A stretch of 50,810 bases of DNA from Candidatus Daviesbacteria bacterium RIFCSPHIGHO2_02_FULL_43_12 (GCA_001776775.1 MFDD01000006.1:2191-53000); one strand, 5' to 3'; positions 31,259 to 41,222 are shown, counted from the first letter of the stretch. Numbers and translations: made by a program. Notes: generated by a model from the letters alone, not told the origin.

Positions 31259-33136
31259 TCAATTTCTGGGAATTTTCTCATATTTTACCTCCCAGAAACC
31301 TGACATTTGGATTAGTATGAACTGCAACATTTGTTGTTTCATATGATCTGAACTATTTAGCTGCTTTAACATCTCTATCATCTCCGTTTCCCATACAACT
31401 ACTTTTACTCCCTGATCAATATTTTCCTTTAGGAAATCGCTCGTTTTATCTACATATAGATTAATCGAAAAAGGAACTATTTTTCCAATCTGTTTTAATC
31501 CCCAATGGTAATTCAAAAAAGTGTCGAATTGAGACAGAATCAATATCTCTGTCTGTTTGGGGTAGATAGAAAACATCTGGGTATTTTTCAAAACAGAGAC
31601 TTCATAATCGGAGATTGGAAAAACCTGACCTGCTAATACGTGGATTTTAGCTCTTTCTAACTTGCTAAAAATATGTCCACTAAAAATCACTATGGAGATA
31701 AGGATTAAAACTAGCCCTACAGCTTGGGGTAAGATCTTTTTGGAATGGCTTTTGGCAAAAGAGTCTAGGGATGTAAAAAAAAGTAAGACTAAAATTCCTG
31801 AGATATTTAGCAAATTATGATCATGAGACCTGCCATAGAAGTAGACTAACTCAACTAAAGTTAGCCCTAGCAACAAAAGCTTTAAAGGTTGTTTGCCTAG
31901 CCAAAAACAGCAGATCGGCAGTCCGGCAAAGATTAACCAAAATGGCGAATTCCAGGCTATTGGCATTAAACCAAGTTGCACTTTTTCGTAAAGCTTAGCT
32001 GCCGGAGAGGTTAAAGATTGAAAAAAATAAAGGTTAAAGATAGCCGCTATAGCTATAGGAAAGATTAACTGCCAAGCTTTTTTTAAAAGCTCTTTTCTCT
32101 CTTTTTTTGAGACTATATATTTGAGGACTAAACTTAATCCATAAACTCCCAGGTATAAAAATCCAAAAGAGTTATCAAAAATGTATAGCAAAGCAAATAC
32201 TGAGGCGCTAACCCAAGAGATGAATCCAAATCTCGCTGTTACTAAAAAAGCTATTAACCAAAGATCTAGCCTAAAAGGTTGAACTTGAGGCAACCTAATT
32301 GGATCATGGTTAATAGATAAGTATCGAATGATTACTAAAGCAACGACAAAAATAAATCTGAGGAACTTTTCTTCAATCAAATACTTGGAGGCTTGATAAT
32401 ACAAAAACAACCACATTACAAATAACACCCCCAGGATAACTTGCATCTGGTATATCTTTAGTTTAAGCATCATCATTAACTCAAATATCCACGTCCCGAC
32501 TACTCCATATTGGATGTAAAATGAACCAAGTTTTTCTCCTTGCAAAAGCTTTAGGGCAGGTCCGAGGTAATAACCAAAATCATAGATACTTGCTACATCC
32601 AGGCCAAAAATTACTAAGATTACCAAGCACAACCACCCAAATGACTTGACAAATCTAGGGTGTTTTTTAAAAAGAAGACTTTTGGAAACTAGATACCCAG
32701 AAGAAACAAGCACTAACGTCCCTAAAACCAAAGCTGCTATTTGAGGAAGACTAGCTAATCTAATGATCGGAGTCTGAATCTTCAAAGTCAGATACCCGGT
32801 TATAAGCAGCAAAACTACCAGCAAAAACTTTGATCTGAGCCAGGAGAAAGATTTAAGTCTGTAACTCAAGAATAAATAGCTCCCAATATATAAAAATCCT
32901 CCAATCAACATCACTTGGGGTTCTAGTCCGTCTCTAAATAAAAACTGTTGTTGCCACCAAAGCAAAGTCTTTGGATCGATCTCGGGATAAAACTGGTGGA
33001 TAGGCTTAAAAAACAGGTAGAATAAACTAAAGTAGCCCCAAAATAAACATAGGCTTAAGTTAAAAACCCCCAAAAGCTCTTTTTCTTTTAAAGATGAGCT
33101 TATTTCTTTTTTCAGTAGAGTTAAAGTTTGCACCAT
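31259..33136 (-). CDS. GT-C-like polytopic membrane protein
   Basis: 625 aa with about 13 hydrophobic segments. No named family is certain. The segment DVASIYDFGYYLGPALKLLQ and GEKLGSFYIQYG resembles the acidic first-loop region of GT-C glycosyltransferases, and the last 120 residues are a soluble exterior domain. There is no TPR, unlike its neighbours. It lies within the TMTC-like array, 36 nt after paralog 3 and 41 nt before paralog 4, and so is probably part of the same transcript and pathway. Confidence 0.65.
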   Translation of the reverse strand: MVQTLTLLKKEISSSLKEKELLGVFNLSLCLFWGYFSLFYLFFKPIHQFYPEIDPKTLLWWQQQFLFRDGLEPQVMLIGGFLYIGSYLFLSYRLKSFSWLRSKFLLVVLLLITGYLTLKIQTPIIRLASLPQIAALVLGTLVLVSSGYLVSKSLLFKKHPRFVKSFGWLCLVILVIFGLDVASIYDFGYYLGPALKLLQGEKLGSFYIQYGVVGTWIFELMMMLKLKIYQMQVILGVLFVMWLFLYYQASKYLIEEKFLRFIFVVALVIIRYLSINHDPIRLPQVQPFRLDLWLIAFLVTARFGFISWVSASVFALLYIFDNSFGFLYLGVYGLSLVLKYIVSKKERKELLKKAWQLIFPIAIAAIFNLYFFQSLTSPAAKLYEKVQLGLMPIAWNSPFWLIFAGLPICCFWLGKQPLKLLLLGLTLVELVYFYGRSHDHNLLNISGILVLLFFTSLDSFAKSHSKKILPQAVGLVLILISIVIFSGHIFSKLERAKIHVLAGQVFPISDYEVSVLKNTQMFSIYPKQTEILILSQFDTFLNYHWGLKQIGKIVPFSINLYVDKTSDFLKENIDQGVKVVVWETEMIEMLKQLNSSDHMKQQMLQFILIQMSGFWEVKYEKIPRN

Positions 33137-33172
33137 TACATTCTAAGCAAACCCACTAATCTTTGCATACTC

Positions 33173-34795
33173 TTAATTTCTCGATTTTTGATACTGAATC
33201 AGCTCGATCTCTTGTTTCGCCTGGGAAAAGTTTGGATTTAAGATCAGTGTTTTTTGATATTCCACTAAGGCTTGATCGAGATTATTCTGCGCTTTATAGA
33301 CCAGAGCTAAACCATAGTGCATCGGGTAAAAATCTTTAATAAAAATAGCTTTTTCAAAGGTAGCCTTGGCCCTTGGTAAATCATTTAAGTTAAGATAGAC
33401 AAACCCTAAATTGTTTAGCGCCGGGTGATACTCAGAGTCAACCTCCAGAGCACTAAGATATTCCTCTTTTGCCTTAATTAATTGTCCCTCAGATTGGTAA
33501 ATAGCTGCCAGATTATAGTGAGCTGAAGCGCTCTGATTAGCTTTTAAACTAGCATTTAACCAGATAAACTCAGGTGTTTTCCAGACCTGATTATAAGTAA
33601 CGGTCAAAGCCATATATCCCAGTACAACAAGCAAATAGATAGTTGTTAAAACTTTTAGGTTGACCTTTTTACTAAGGAAGACGAATAAATAACCAATAAC
33701 TAAAGCAAATCCAACCGAGGGAAGATAAAGATATTTTTCCCCCATTACTACCTGTAGAGGGATGATTTGGGAAGCCGGGATTAAAGTAATTAAAAACCAA
33801 AACAGCCCAAAACTAATTAGGGGGTAAAATTCCTTAAGTTTAAAAGCAAGAAAGACCAATCCTAAAGCCAGTATTAGTCCTAGTAAGACACTGGGGTCAA
33901 GCAAGGACTCTTGGTCAATCAGCTGCTTTTTTATATCTACTCCCCCAAGCGTCGGTATTCCCCCTGGCAAAATATGAACTAAACTTAAATTAATTGGCAA
34001 ACTTAAAAGCTCTAAATATTTGACAAAGGCTTTAAGCATGACCAAAGCTGTTAAATAGAAACTGTCAGCTAAATACTCTCCTCTGTTTAAATTATGGGTA
34101 AAACTAAGTTTTAGTAAAAAGAAGACTAGTATCCCTAAAAAATAAACTAATTTTCCCTTCAGATAATCAAACTTTCTTTGAAAAGAAAGTTTTCTGATAG
34201 AAAAATCATAGGCCCAAAGAACAAACGGCAAAGTCAAAGTCATCTCATAGGTAAAAAAAGCGAGCAGGGCAAAGAGGATTGAAAGAAGTTTTTTATCTCT
34301 TTGATACATTAAAAAAGAGCTCAGGAAAAAGACTACTCCGGTCATCTCCATTGAAGCAGCGATATAGGTAATCGCTTCAGTATGGATTGGGTGAAGGCCA
34401 AAAAGCAGGGAGGTTAAAAAAGGAAGATAGTGAGAGAGCAAAGATTGAAGTCTAAGGGTCTTAACTAAGCTTTGGATAATTAAATAAACTAAGATTGTGG
34501 AGATTAGGTGGACTAGGAGTGAATGAAGATGATACCCGAGAGGGTTAGTTCCAAAGATTTGATAGTAAACGCCATAAAGCAGGCTCCTGAGTGGTCGATA
34601 GACTCCTTCGTGTCCGCCGGGTTGGTCTCCTGTGATTAAATTAATCAGGTTAAGCTGATGTGAGCTTTCCCAATTAACAATAAAATCAAAGTCATCAATC
34701 ACCAATTGATTGGCGAAGATAGTTGAATAAGAGAGAAGAGTTAAGGCTATGATGATAAATATTTGATTTTTTTGGGACTGAAAAAGATTAATCAT
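33173..34795 (-). CDS. TMTC-like membrane transferase with TPR tail (paralog 3)
   Basis: 540 aa. The acidic pair is at residues 34-35 (LVIDDFDF), HPIHTE at 135-140, and a later LYLPSVGFALVIGYL. TPR units begin near 405 (AHYNLAAIYQSEGQLIKAKE). The order of spans and motifs matches paralogs 1, 2 and 4. In this fold the acidic residues of the first loop are catalytic and face the outside. The ATG overlaps the stop of paralog 2 (ATGA). Confidence 0.83.
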   Translation of the reverse strand: MINLFQSQKNQIFIIIALTLLSYSTIFANQLVIDDFDFIVNWESSHQLNLINLITGDQPGGHEGVYRPLRSLLYGVYYQIFGTNPLGYHLHSLLVHLISTILVYLIIQSLVKTLRLQSLLSHYLPFLTSLLFGLHPIHTEAITYIAASMEMTGVVFFLSSFLMYQRDKKLLSILFALLAFFTYEMTLTLPFVLWAYDFSIRKLSFQRKFDYLKGKLVYFLGILVFFLLKLSFTHNLNRGEYLADSFYLTALVMLKAFVKYLELLSLPINLSLVHILPGGIPTLGGVDIKKQLIDQESLLDPSVLLGLILALGLVFLAFKLKEFYPLISFGLFWFLITLIPASQIIPLQVVMGEKYLYLPSVGFALVIGYLFVFLSKKVNLKVLTTIYLLVVLGYMALTVTYNQVWKTPEFIWLNASLKANQSASAHYNLAAIYQSEGQLIKAKEEYLSALEVDSEYHPALNNLGFVYLNLNDLPRAKATFEKAIFIKDFYPMHYGLALVYKAQNNLDQALVEYQKTLILNPNFSQAKQEIELIQYQKSRN

Positions 34796-36765
34796 ATCTT
34801 AAGTGAGCTGATAGTCCGATCAAAGACTTTCATCAACACTGAGTCTGCCGGCGAAACGATCACCTCAATAGTGGTTTTTCCTTTGGTCAAAAAAAACTGG
34901 AGTAAGTTGGAACTCCAAACTACAACTTTAGCTGAGTCAACATTTGGTATTTGGGCCAATCCCTGCTTAATAACTCGGCCTTCAGGTTGTAAATTTTTGT
35001 CCGAGAGGTTAAATATTATTTTAAATGATCCAGTTTGATTTGATAAACTAATATTTTGATCTTGTTTATCAATAATCCAATCTTGTGGATACTTAAAAGA
35101 AATTTTAGGGCTTGTGAAGGATACCTGATCCTGATTTAGCTTATCAATGACCATCTGAAGATTACCTAAGGCTGGTTGAAAACTGGGATTTATTTTAGTT
35201 GATTTGAAATAGACATCTCCTGCTTGATCTAATTTATTTTCTGAAAAATAAATATTGCCTAAGTTAAACCAACCCTCCCAAAAGAAAGGGTCCGCTTGGA
35301 CAGATTTTTGGTAGCTTTTTAGTGCTTCCTCGGTCTGGTTTTGCTGCTGATAGAGTTTAGCCGCTGAGGCTATGGCAACTGCAAAATGCAGATTAATTAA
35401 AAAAGCCTGCTGATAATCTTTCATCCCTAATTCAGGCTGATTGAAACCTAGATAAGCATTACCGCGCTGAAAGTAAGCATAAGCGTTATCGTCTGGATAA
35501 ATAGCTATATCATGACTCCAAAATATTAGCTCATTTCTCCAATCCATATTTCGAGTAAAAGTTAGGTAGCTAAAACTGACCACAATGATGGTGCAAACTG
35601 CCAAGCCTAAAGATCGATACTTACTTTTAAATATAAGATTTATCAGAAGTCCAGCTAAGAAGATACTTCCCAAAGAAGCTAGGTATAAAGATCTTTCATT
35701 TAACATTGAGCCCTGAGGTACGATTTCCAAAACTGGCAACAAGGAAAGAAGAAACCAACCAATACCAAAAGTTACCAAGGGCCATTTTTTAAAAAATTTA
35801 ACCATCAAAAAAACAATAGCAATCAATATCAAAAGAGCTACTAGAATATCTAAATTCAATAACGACTGCGCCTTGATGGCTTCAGTTCGATAGCCTCGGT
35901 ACACAAAAGCTTCTATTCCACTGGAAATAACATGATTGTTGGCCTGAGGAAAAGGATAGATAGTTAAAGTTAGATATTTAACTATGACCTTGGACATGGT
36001 CAGCATGGTTAGATAAACACTATCAGCTAAATACGGGCCCCTGGTTGTAGCATGAACAAGAAAAAATCTAATCACGATATAAAATACTGTTCCGGCTAAA
36101 AACGGCCAAATTAGTATCAATTTCTTTTTCCAGTTTTTTACTGTTATTTCTTTGAAGCAAACCTCTGACCAAAGGATTAGAATAGGGAGCATAAGGGTCA
36201 TTTCATAAGTGAAAAAAGCGAGTAGCCCCAGCAGATAAGAAACGTTATATTTCCAAGAGACACCAGCGTTTTTGCTGCCTTTATGAAGGTAGAGCAGATA
36301 AGCGCCTAACATCAGTGCGATTCCAGTCATATCCATCGAAGCGGCGATATAGGTGATTGATTCGGTATGGATGGGGTGGAGCCCAAAGAATAGCGCAGTT
36401 AAAAAAGGTATCCATGAGCTATCCTTGAGGCTAAATCTTTTAACTAACTCTTTGATGATAAAAAAAACTAAGGTTGTGCACACTAAATGAAGCAATATCG
36501 AATGAAGATGGTAAAAAAAGGTATTTGTCCCCCAGACTTGGTAGTAGACTAGGTAAAGCAAACTTCGGACTGGTCGGTATACTCCTTCATGGCCAGTAGG
36601 GACAGCCCCCTGCAGCGCTTTGGTGATATTTAAACTCCCTAAATAGTCTTTATTGATAAAGACTTTGTCGTCAATTATCGGTTGATTAAAAAAGATATTG
36701 GAAAAACTCAAAAAAGTCAGCGTCAGAATTATTAAAAGCTGAAGCCTGGTCTGATTTAGTTTCAT
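34792..36765 (-). CDS. TMTC-like membrane transferase with TPR and C-terminal sandwich domain (paralog 2)
   Basis: 657 aa from ATG at 36765; a GTG at 36780 overlapping the upstream stop is the other option. The acidic pair IIDDKVF, FFGLHPIHTESITYIAASMD and TPRs (about 430-540) match the paralogs. It alone in the array adds a C-terminal domain (about 545-657) with ISFKYPQDWIIDKQDQNISL and GLAQIPNVDSAKVVVW, clearly related to the end of the DUF2723 protein at 22949-25585. The domain recalls PsbP/Mog1-like sandwiches by eye. Confidence 0.82.
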   Translation of the reverse strand: MKLNQTRLQLLIILTLTFLSFSNIFFNQPIIDDKVFINKDYLGSLNITKALQGAVPTGHEGVYRPVRSLLYLVYYQVWGTNTFFYHLHSILLHLVCTTLVFFIIKELVKRFSLKDSSWIPFLTALFFGLHPIHTESITYIAASMDMTGIALMLGAYLLYLHKGSKNAGVSWKYNVSYLLGLLAFFTYEMTLMLPILILWSEVCFKEITVKNWKKKLILIWPFLAGTVFYIVIRFFLVHATTRGPYLADSVYLTMLTMSKVIVKYLTLTIYPFPQANNHVISSGIEAFVYRGYRTEAIKAQSLLNLDILVALLILIAIVFLMVKFFKKWPLVTFGIGWFLLSLLPVLEIVPQGSMLNERSLYLASLGSIFLAGLLINLIFKSKYRSLGLAVCTIIVVSFSYLTFTRNMDWRNELIFWSHDIAIYPDDNAYAYFQRGNAYLGFNQPELGMKDYQQAFLINLHFAVAIASAAKLYQQQNQTEEALKSYQKSVQADPFFWEGWFNLGNIYFSENKLDQAGDVYFKSTKINPSFQPALGNLQMVIDKLNQDQVSFTSPKISFKYPQDWIIDKQDQNISLSNQTGSFKIIFNLSDKNLQPEGRVIKQGLAQIPNVDSAKVVVWSSNLLQFFLTKGKTTIEVIVSPADSVLMKVFDRTISSLKI

Positions 36766-36776
36766 CTTAGTAATTA

Positions 36777-38306
36777 TCACTTTGCCCGGTTTCTAACTAA
36801 ATTTAAAGCCTTCAGCCTCTCTTGAGCCGGGGTATATCCCGGGTTTAGAATGAGCACTGACTGATAGAGCTGAGTAGCTGTAGCCAAATCCCCCATCTGG
36901 GTTAAAATATTAGCCAGGTTAAACCGTGCTTCCCAGAAGCGGGGTTCATTGTCAATAGCTTTTTGATAATTTTTGATCGACTGATCAAAATTCTGGTTAT
37001 GATAATAAAAAATTCCTAAGTTATAAGGAGCCAGACTACTTTGGGGATGTTGCCTGGCTACTTTTTCCCAAAAAGTAATCGGATCCTTCCAATCAAGGTT
37101 TCGCGACACTGTCAAGTAACTGTAAAAAATCATCAGCAGGGTTGTAATAGTCACCCCCAGAAACTGATACCTTTTGCCATCTATCCTCGAAATCAAATAT
37201 GCTAGTAGCAAACAAAAGCCTATTGACCCAATATAGGTATATTTTTCCGAGATCGCTATTCCCTGGGGAAAGAGATAAGACACCGGTAAGAGAGAGGTAA
37301 AAAACCAAAACACACAAAAAGCAAATAGTCTAAATCGCTGTCGGAATTTGATGGCTAAGAATAGTAATCCAAAGACTATCAAAATACTAACTAGTATATC
37401 AATCTGAAAAGGATTCAGATTTCTAATCGCTTGCAGATTGGAATAATGAGTCGTAAATGATTCAAATCCCGGAGCCAGATCCTGAATATATGACAGGTTA
37501 ACTGGAAATAGTAATTTTGTAATATACATTACATACACTTTCATCATCACTAGTTGGGTTGCATAAAAGCTATAGCCCAGATATTCTCCTCTAGCCAGCG
37601 GGATATTTAGTATCCAAATCCGGATGACAAAAAAGCTCGCTACTAAGCCAAAGATCCCCAAGATCCGCTTGCCCCTTCTCAGTAGCTTCTTGACTGGAGT
37701 TTGGAGAATAAAAAATTCATAAAGGGCTATTAAAAGCGGTAGGGTGACCGTCATCTCGTAGGTAAAAAAGGCCAGAACGGCAAAGATAGCGCAAGCTATA
37801 AAATTTCGAGCCTTTTGATAAAAATAAAAGCTGGCCAGCATAAACACCACCCCTGTCATTTCCATCGAAGCGGCGATATAAGTAATAGATTCTGTATGGA
37901 TTGGATGCAGGCCAAAGAGAAGCGCGGTGAGAAAAGGTATGAGAGAAGAATTTGTAATCTTCCCAGCTTCAACCAGTTTTTTCACTATTAAATACACCAG
38001 TAAAGTGGAGACTAGGTGAACAGCTAAGCTGTGCAGATGATATCCAAAAGGGTTCGTTCCCCAAAGAGAGTAATAGATTAGGTAAAGCACTGATCTAATC
38101 GGTCTATAAATACCTTGATGGATTTGCGGAACATTTCCAGTTAGCAAATCTGGTAGATTTTTAAAACTTCTAATCTGTTCCCAGTCCGTAATAAAAGAGG
38201 TGTCGTCTAACACTAGTTGGTTAGGCAGAATATTTATGTATCCGAGAACTGTTAAAATAGCTACCAAAAGCAGCTGATATTTTTTTTGCTGGAATAACTT
38301 TGGCAT
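36777..38306 (-). CDS. TMTC-like membrane transferase with TPR tail (paralog 1)
   Basis: 509 aa from the ATG at 38306; a longer in-frame start at 38357 would run through the promoter and beyond the start of the divergent gene. Motifs: LVLDDTSFI, LFGLHPIHTESITYIAASME, YTYIGSIGFCLLLAYL; TPRs from about 405. It is the promoter-proximal gene of the minus-strand array, which runs at least through paralogs 2 and 3 by stop/start overlap or close spacing. Confidence 0.83.
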   Translation of the reverse strand: MPKLFQQKKYQLLLVAILTVLGYINILPNQLVLDDTSFITDWEQIRSFKNLPDLLTGNVPQIHQGIYRPIRSVLYLIYYSLWGTNPFGYHLHSLAVHLVSTLLVYLIVKKLVEAGKITNSSLIPFLTALLFGLHPIHTESITYIAASMEMTGVVFMLASFYFYQKARNFIACAIFAVLAFFTYEMTVTLPLLIALYEFFILQTPVKKLLRRGKRILGIFGLVASFFVIRIWILNIPLARGEYLGYSFYATQLVMMKVYVMYITKLLFPVNLSYIQDLAPGFESFTTHYSNLQAIRNLNPFQIDILVSILIVFGLLFLAIKFRQRFRLFAFCVFWFFTSLLPVSYLFPQGIAISEKYTYIGSIGFCLLLAYLISRIDGKRYQFLGVTITTLLMIFYSYLTVSRNLDWKDPITFWEKVARQHPQSSLAPYNLGIFYYHNQNFDQSIKNYQKAIDNEPRFWEARFNLANILTQMGDLATATQLYQSVLILNPGYTPAQERLKALNLVRNRAK

Positions 38307-38326
38307 TTTTAGGATGTATTTAGTAG

Positions 38327-38334
38327 AGTATACT
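38327..38334. promoter_or_regulatory. Palindromic -10 shared by divergent genes
   Basis: AGTATACT is a perfect palindrome giving TATACT on both strands. On plus it ends 7 nt before the ATG at 38342 (leaderless); on minus it ends 20 nt before the ATG at 38306. Confidence 0.65.
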
Positions 38335-38341
38335 AAAAAGC

Positions 38342-40111
38342 ATGGGTAAAAAGTCACGCTTAAAAAAACTGCAAAAGATAAAACAAACTGCTCAGACTAT
38401 TAAATCTCCTAAACCAAATGACTATACTAAAATAATTACTTACTGTGTCTATGGATTAACTTTCATAGCTATTTTTTATCTCAGCTTCCTTATCCTAAAA
38501 CCAGGCATCCCTGCCGGACACGATATCGCCGCTCACTATAGCCGAGCCAAAATGGTTTATGAAGCCATCACCCAAGGTCAATTTCCCGTTCGTTGGGTGG
38601 AGTGGACTTACAATGGCGCTAGCATACCATTATTCAACTTCTACCAATCTGGCTTTTATTATCTGGTCTTTGCTCTACACTTGTTGATCCCCTCTTTCGT
38701 CCTATCCATAAAGATCCTGGTGATCCTGCTCTGGTGGCTCGGAGCTGGCTTTATGTTTTTATTCATGAAGCGTTTTGGTTCTTTCTCAGCGATGGTATCC
38801 GCTCTTGTTTTTAGCTTTACACCGTATATTATTAGCGACGTCTTTGTCCGGGCAGCTTATCCGGAGTTTATGGCAATTACTTTCGCCATTGGACTGCTCT
38901 GGGCATTGGACAGGCTGGTTGTCACTCAAAATAAGATCTTTATCTTACTTGGCGCGGTGAATTTAGGGTTAGTAATTATTAGCCACTTACCTACTCTATT
39001 AATCCTCTCTCCCGTGATCGGTTTATACTTACTTACCGGATGTTTTCGATACTTAAATTTTAAGACCATTAAACTAATTTTAATCACTCTTTTTCTTGGG
39101 ATTGGTTTAGCCAGTTTCTATCTGTTGCCAGCTATGGCAGAGATGAACTTAATCCAGTCTGAACTCTTAACTACTGATTATTACGATTTTCATCGCCACT
39201 TCGCTTATTTTAGTCAACTTATTTATTCCCCCTGGGGATATGGTATCTCTGATGCAGGCTCAAATGACGGGATGAGCTTTCAGTTCGGAGCCTTGCAGTG
39301 GCTAATCATCGGTCTAACTGTGCTTACTTTAATTATCTTTAAAGCTCTCCGCAAAAATTTGCCTCACCGAGGGCTGCTGACTTTTTGGTTACTGATGATA
39401 CCTCCGGCGGTTTTTTTGATGACGAGTTCTTCGATCTATTTTTGGGAAAATTTTAAGTTTATCAGCTTTATTCAGTATCCCTGGCGTTATTTAATGATCG
39501 TTGCACTATCCTGTAGCTGTCTGGCTGGTTTACTGATTAGCTTGACTGGTGATTTAAGAATCAAGGCCGCTTTGGTAGTAGCCATGATCGCCGCTGTCTT
39601 TGTGTTCTATGGCCCGTATCTACATCCTTCTATAGAGTTGCCTGAGGAATTTTTTAAGATCGATTCGCCTGACTGGAAACAGAGCGAAGGTATGGTCAAG
39701 TATTCCTACTTAGAAAAAGGCTACCTCCCTAAAGGGGTCAGTGAACTAGCTCAGTCAAAAGACATCCCAAGATATCAAATTATCTCGGGTTCAGGCACAA
39801 TTCAAGAAAAAGTTGCTAATTATCACCAGTTTAAATTGGCAACTGAGTCCGATGGTCCATTTGGTTTGCTTATTAACACCCATAATTTTCCAGGATGGAA
39901 GGCTTTTATCGACCACCAAGAAGCTAGAATTGACTCAAATAACTCTTTTGGGTTTATGAACATCATTATCCCGCCAGGTATACATGAGGTTGAAATTATA
40001 TTTACCAATACTCCTATTAGGTCGTTGGCTAATAGTATCTCGCTAGTTACTTTTAGCGGTTTATTGGCGGCCACTTTTTGGTTTAGTTATAAAAAACTGC
40101 TTGCTTTCTGA
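38342..40111 (+). CDS. PTPS-related-domain polytopic membrane protein
   Basis: 589 aa. A basic N-terminus precedes about 11 membrane spans. The region GIPAGHDIAAHYSRAKMVYE then GQFPVRWVEW and PLFNFYQSGFYY matches the 6-pyruvoyl-tetrahydropterin-synthase-related membrane family, which has GT-C features (acidic-His first loop). The C-terminal 170 residues form an exterior beta-rich domain, as in YfhO-like glycosyltransferases. It is a probable transferase of the same surface pathway. It shares a palindromic -10 with the divergent TMTC-like array. Confidence 0.75.
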   Translation: MGKKSRLKKLQKIKQTAQTIKSPKPNDYTKIITYCVYGLTFIAIFYLSFLILKPGIPAGHDIAAHYSRAKMVYEAITQGQFPVRWVEWTYNGASIPLFNFYQSGFYYLVFALHLLIPSFVLSIKILVILLWWLGAGFMFLFMKRFGSFSAMVSALVFSFTPYIISDVFVRAAYPEFMAITFAIGLLWALDRLVVTQNKIFILLGAVNLGLVIISHLPTLLILSPVIGLYLLTGCFRYLNFKTIKLILITLFLGIGLASFYLLPAMAEMNLIQSELLTTDYYDFHRHFAYFSQLIYSPWGYGISDAGSNDGMSFQFGALQWLIIGLTVLTLIIFKALRKNLPHRGLLTFWLLMIPPAVFLMTSSSIYFWENFKFISFIQYPWRYLMIVALSCSCLAGLLISLTGDLRIKAALVVAMIAAVFVFYGPYLHPSIELPEEFFKIDSPDWKQSEGMVKYSYLEKGYLPKGVSELAQSKDIPRYQIISGSGTIQEKVANYHQFKLATESDGPFGLLINTHNFPGWKAFIDHQEARIDSNNSFGFMNIIIPPGIHEVEIIFTNTPIRSLANSISLVTFSGLLAATFWFSYKKLLAF

Positions 40112-40136
40112 ATACCTCTGATCTATTTAGGGTATC

Positions 40137-40165
40137 TTGTGAGGGGGTAGCAGATTGAGTATAGT
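40137..40165 (+). promoter_or_regulatory. Promoter of mreB
   Basis: TTGTGA (40137-40142), 17-nt spacer, TATAGT (40160-40165). The start near 40173 leaves about 5 nt before the ATG, so the GGAGA at 40166-40170 would not be transcribed. Confidence 0.55.
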
Positions 40166-40177
40166 GGAGACCTGTAT

Positions 40178-41194
40178 ATGTTTAAATTCTCCAAACGAAT
40201 CGGTATAGATCTTGGTACTGCTAACTCCCTGGTTTATCTGGCTGGAACTGGTATTGTGATGAACGAACCGACAGTTGTGGCCGTTTCTACCGATGATAAT
40301 CGGGTGTTAGCTGTCGGCAATGAAGCTAAGGAGATGCTGGGCCGCACCCCCGGCAATATTCAAGCAACCCGACCAATGAGGGATGGGGTGATCGCCGATT
40401 ATGTCATTACTGAGGCCATGCTGCGCTACTTTATTGATAAGGTCTGTGGCTCTACCCGCTTCTTTAAGCCGGAAGTCATGGTCTGCGTTCCGGCGGGCGT
40501 CACCTCGGTTGAAAGAAGAGCTGTTCTAGACGCCACACTTAGTGCTGGGGCTAAAACCGCCTTTCTGATCGATGAACCACTGGCAGCCGCAATTGGGGCC
40601 AATATACCAATTGCCAACCCTTCTGGGAATATGATTGTCGACATCGGTGGCGGCACCGCCGAGGCAGCGGTGATCTGCTTGGGTGGGGTGGTTGTGCATA
40701 GCTCCGCTCGGGTTGGCGGGAATAAGATTGATGAGGCCATTATAAACCTTGTCCGTAAGAGATTTGGCTTGATGATCGGTGACCATCAAGCAGAAGAGGT
40801 AAAAATCCAGATTGGCATCGCTACCCTTCCTAAAAAAAATGAGGTCAAAGAGATGGAGGTCCGGGGCCGGGACGCCAGTACGGGCTTACCCAAAACCATT
40901 AGCATTAATTCTTTTGATGTTAATGAAGCTATCTCCGATGTCTTAAAAAAGATTATTGGTGCAGTTAAGGGAGTTTTGGAACAAACCCCTCCTGAGCTAG
41001 CCTCGGACATTATCGATAAAGGGATTGTCATGTCCGGAGGAACCTCTCAGTTACATAATTTGGATAAGCTTATGACCGAACAAACCGGTGTTCCCTGTCA
41101 CCTGGCGGAAAACCCGTTGTATTGTGTTGCCTTAGGGACCGGACTGGCCCTAGAAAATCTTGACTTATACAAAAGATCCGTGAGCAAGAGATAG
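40178..41194 (+). CDS. mreB: Rod-shape-determining actin homolog MreB
   Basis: 338 aa, full length. Actin-fold ATP-site motifs: RIGIDLGTANSLVYL (phosphate 1), MIVDIGGGTAEAAVICLGG (phosphate 2) and GIVMSGGTSQLHNLDKLM (adenosine), with FLIDEPLAAAIGANIPI. It polymerises under the membrane and guides cell-wall synthesis. It stands alone without mreC or mreD in the window; the next gene is convergent. Assignment to MreB rather than DnaK or FtsA is firm from length and motif order. Confidence 0.95.
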   Translation: MFKFSKRIGIDLGTANSLVYLAGTGIVMNEPTVVAVSTDDNRVLAVGNEAKEMLGRTPGNIQATRPMRDGVIADYVITEAMLRYFIDKVCGSTRFFKPEVMVCVPAGVTSVERRAVLDATLSAGAKTAFLIDEPLAAAIGANIPIANPSGNMIVDIGGGTAEAAVICLGGVVVHSSARVGGNKIDEAIINLVRKRFGLMIGDHQAEEVKIQIGIATLPKKNEVKEMEVRGRDASTGLPKTISINSFDVNEAISDVLKKIIGAVKGVLEQTPPELASDIIDKGIVMSGGTSQLHNLDKLMTEQTGVPCHLAENPLYCVALGTGLALENLDLYKRSVSKR

Positions 41195-41222
41195 AATTAA
41201 GTAATAATAGTAAAGCTTTATT

